Source of the DNA: Patescibacteria group bacterium
GTDB lineage: Bacteria > Patescibacteria > UBA1384 > CAILIB01
DNA length: 14,541 nucleotides
NCBI GenBank assembly: GCA_020696955.1
Contig: JAJFBK010000006.1
Location: forward strand, 1 to 14,541
Direction: 5' to 3'
Positions 13,228 to 14,541 of this stretch are shown here, one piece after another. The notes beneath the pieces are model-generated. The model was not told the origin of the DNA and made no database searches. It worked only from the letters and a program-made list of their open reading frames with translations. The translations under genes and the position numbers were made by a program. Positions within the stretch are counted from its first letter, which is position 1, and each line of letters starts with the position of its first letter.

Positions 13228-13259
13228 ACACCGCAGCAAACGCTGCGGTGTCTTTTTTT
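13228..13259 (+). terminator. Rho-independent terminator between convergent genes
   Basis: Perfect 10-base stem (ACACCGCAGC and GCTGCGGTGT, 13228-13237 and 13242-13251) with an AAAC loop, then C and seven T. It begins 8 bases after the DUF218 stop, so it ends that transcript. On the minus strand the stem is followed by only four T, starting 22 bases after the ABC ATPase stop; it may act weakly in that direction too. It separates the export genes from the rest of the cluster. Confidence 0.93.
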
Positions 13260-13273
13260 GCTTGCAAAGCTTT

Positions 13274-14515
13274 TTACTGCTTGAAGCTGTATCGGATAAG
13301 GTTGTCGGACAAGCTTTGGTCAGGAGCCAATTTGAAATCGTATTTCTGCATGTTGGTTTCCACTTCAAACTCGAGAGCTCGTTTCACAAGATCAACGCTG
13401 GTTCCCCGTACTAAGAAGTCCACGTCGGCGAAGTAAGTTCCTTCCATGAGGTTGACCGTATCGGTTTCACAGACTATCTCTCCCTGAGGAGAAAGTTTTT
13501 CAAAGGATTTTGAGGTGACGTCACTGTCCAGTCTAAGAACGACATTGCCAGAGCGGCCGCTGGTCACGGTGATCACGACTCGGGCATCGGTTATGGGCTC
13601 CTTGAAGTTGCTGTCGTAATTCAATCGGAACTGAAGCTTGTCAGTGCTTTGAATTGATCCGGAACCGTGGATATTTGAAAGCTGAACTCCGCTGAACCTG
13701 ATGTCCCCAGGGTTGTCACCTTCCAGAGCATGCAGTTTGGCGGCCGTGCTTACATGGGGAGCTGACCGCTTGTTCAGGTAGGTGTCTATTACCTTGTCGG
13801 TGGGACCGTTTTCTCGAATGCTTCCTTGCTCAAGTAGAATGGTTCGCTTGCAGAGGCTTTGCACTGTCAAAAGGTTGTGGCTTACGAAAAGAATGGTTCT
13901 TCCGTCCTTTTTAGTGACTTCTTCCATCTTTCCCAGACATTTTTTCTGGAAGTCGGCATCTCCCACAGCCAGCACTTCATCCACTATAAGGATTTCAGGC
14001 TCAAGATGGGCGGCAACTGCGAAGGCCAACCGGACGTGCATACCACTGGAGTATCGCTTTACCGGTATGTCCAAAAACTTCTCGACGCCTGCGAAGTCTA
14101 CGATCTCGTCAAACTTCGACTTGATTTCAAGCCGAGACATTCCGAGGATTGCTCCGTTCAGGTAAATGTTTTCACGGCCTGTGAGCTCCGGGTGAAACCC
14201 GGTTCCCACTTCTAGAAGTGAAGCTACTCGTCCTCGCATGGTGATTTTTCCGGTGGTAGGAGGGGTAATCTGAGAAAGAATCTTGAGCAAGGTGCTTTTT
14301 CCGGCGCCATTGCGCCCGATGATACCCAGCGATTCTCCCTGGGCAATTTCAAAAGAAACGTCTTTGACTGCCCAGAAGTCGTCTTTGGCGGCTTTTTCGG
14401 CCTGAGCCTTGCGGCTGAAACTGTTGGTGATAGTATCGCGTAGGGAGATGTAAGGCTCGTTTGATTTGATGCCGTATTTTTTACCTACGTTTTCGATGCT
14501 GATAATCGGTTTCAT
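13274..14515 (-). CDS. wzt: Wzt-type ABC transporter ATPase with C-terminal polysaccharide-binding domain
   Basis: ATP-binding subunit of a Wzm/Wzt polysaccharide exporter, 413 residues. The N-terminal nucleotide-binding domain has Walker A GRNGAGKST (68-76 region), the LLEVGTGFHPELTGREN segment (100-116) characteristic of polysaccharide and teichoic-acid exporters, the signature YSSGM (155-159), Walker B ILIVDE (175-180) and the switch histidine His213. Residues from about 270 to 413 form a beta-rich C-terminal domain like Wzt_C, which in known systems binds the finished, end-modified chain and gates export. TagH-type proteins share the first domain but differ in the second. The gene follows the end of a probable permease by 9 bases, and a terminator-like hairpin follows its stop. 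No strong ribosome binding site is visible, so translation is probably coupled to the permease. Confidence 0.93.
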   Translation of the reverse strand: MKPIISIENVGKKYGIKSNEPYISLRDTITNSFSRKAQAEKAAKDDFWAVKDVSFEIAQGESLGIIGRNGAGKSTLLKILSQITPPTTGKITMRGRVASLLEVGTGFHPELTGRENIYLNGAILGMSRLEIKSKFDEIVDFAGVEKFLDIPVKRYSSGMHVRLAFAVAAHLEPEILIVDEVLAVGDADFQKKCLGKMEEVTKKDGRTILFVSHNLLTVQSLCKRTILLEQGSIRENGPTDKVIDTYLNKRSAPHVSTAAKLHALEGDNPGDIRFSGVQLSNIHGSGSIQSTDKLQFRLNYDSNFKEPITDARVVITVTSGRSGNVVLRLDSDVTSKSFEKLSPQGEIVCETDTVNLMEGTYFADVDFLVRGTSVDLVKRALEFEVETNMQKYDFKLAPDQSLSDNLIRYSFKQ

Positions 14516-14524
14516 ATTCAGGTA

Positions 14525-14541
14525 TTAGATTACGTCGGCAA
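14525..14541 (-). CDS. C-terminal end of an upstream gene, probably the Wzm-type ABC permease
   Basis: Only the last codons are inside the window. One frame reads (x)TT-GCC-GAC-GTA-ATC-TAA, that is Ala-Asp-Val-Ile and stop, with the preceding codon compatible with Phe. Permeases of the Wzm/TagG family often end in a Phe-Ala-(Asp/Glu)-hydrophobic tail, and the Wzm gene is usually directly upstream of wzt. The call is from context and a very short match. Confidence 0.45.

Noticed and set aside
1..14541. tRNA or rRNA genes, CRISPR arrays, insertion sequences, integrase genes
   Set aside because: Nothing of the kind was seen by eye: nearly every base is covered by protein genes, there are no spaced direct repeats and no transposase-like translation.

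Overview
This window is part of a bacterial surface-polysaccharide (O-antigen or capsule type) gene cluster. Almost all of it is one compact block on the minus strand, so transcription runs from high to low coordinates. The genes are standard bacterial carbohydrate families with a normal genetic code (TGA, TAA stops) and a middling GC content by eye. The very tight packing, with repeated 4-base ATGA stop/start overlaps, and the set of rarely studied glycosyltransferase families would suit an uncultured lineage such as a Patescibacteria/CPR genome, but that placement is a guess. The sequence itself supports only 'bacterium with ABC-transporter-dependent polysaccharide export'.

Layout, right to left in reading direction. 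(a) 14541-13274: the last few codons of what looks like a Wzm-type permease, then a Wzt-type ABC ATPase with a C-terminal polysaccharide-binding domain. (b) 13219-12536: a plus-strand gene of the DUF218/YdcF family, with its own near-consensus promoter, a strong ribosome binding site and a hairpin terminator; it sits as an inverted cassette between export and sugar-synthesis genes. (c) 12341-7801: a CDP-sugar cassette of five genes: an RfbH-like PLP dehydratase, glucose-1-phosphate cytidylyltransferase (RfbF), CDP-glucose 4,6-dehydratase (RfbG), an RmlC-like epimerase and an SDR reductase. Together these can be read as a route from glucose-1-phosphate to a CDP-3,6-dideoxyhexose, most simply CDP-ascarylose. 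(d) 7808-1: eight genes of glycan assembly: a GT2-DUF5672 fusion, a divergent GT11-like protein, a DUF3431-like protein, a GT17-like transferase, a canonical GT11 fucosyltransferase-like protein, a sugar-nucleotide epimerase, a GT2 and a GT4 cut by the window edge.

How they fit together (inference): group (c) makes an activated dideoxy sugar, group (d) builds the repeat unit or terminal structure on a lipid carrier at the cytoplasmic face, and Wzm/Wzt exports the finished chain after the Wzt C-terminal domain recognises it. From 12341 down to 1 the genes look like one operon. The largest gap between them is 19 bases and most junctions overlap.

The most interesting point is the RfbH-like enzyme. 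It keeps the histidine that replaces the PLP lysine in the sugar 3-dehydratases, but it has none of the iron-sulfur cysteines of classical RfbH/E1, and no RfbI/DdhD/E3 reductase gene is visible. Both facts suggest C3 deoxygenation without the classical electron-transfer chain. Other points of interest are the GT2-DUF5672 fusion, a GT11-like enzyme with an eroded GDP-binding motif, an RmlC-like epimerase lacking the usual tyrosines, and the inverted DUF218 cassette.
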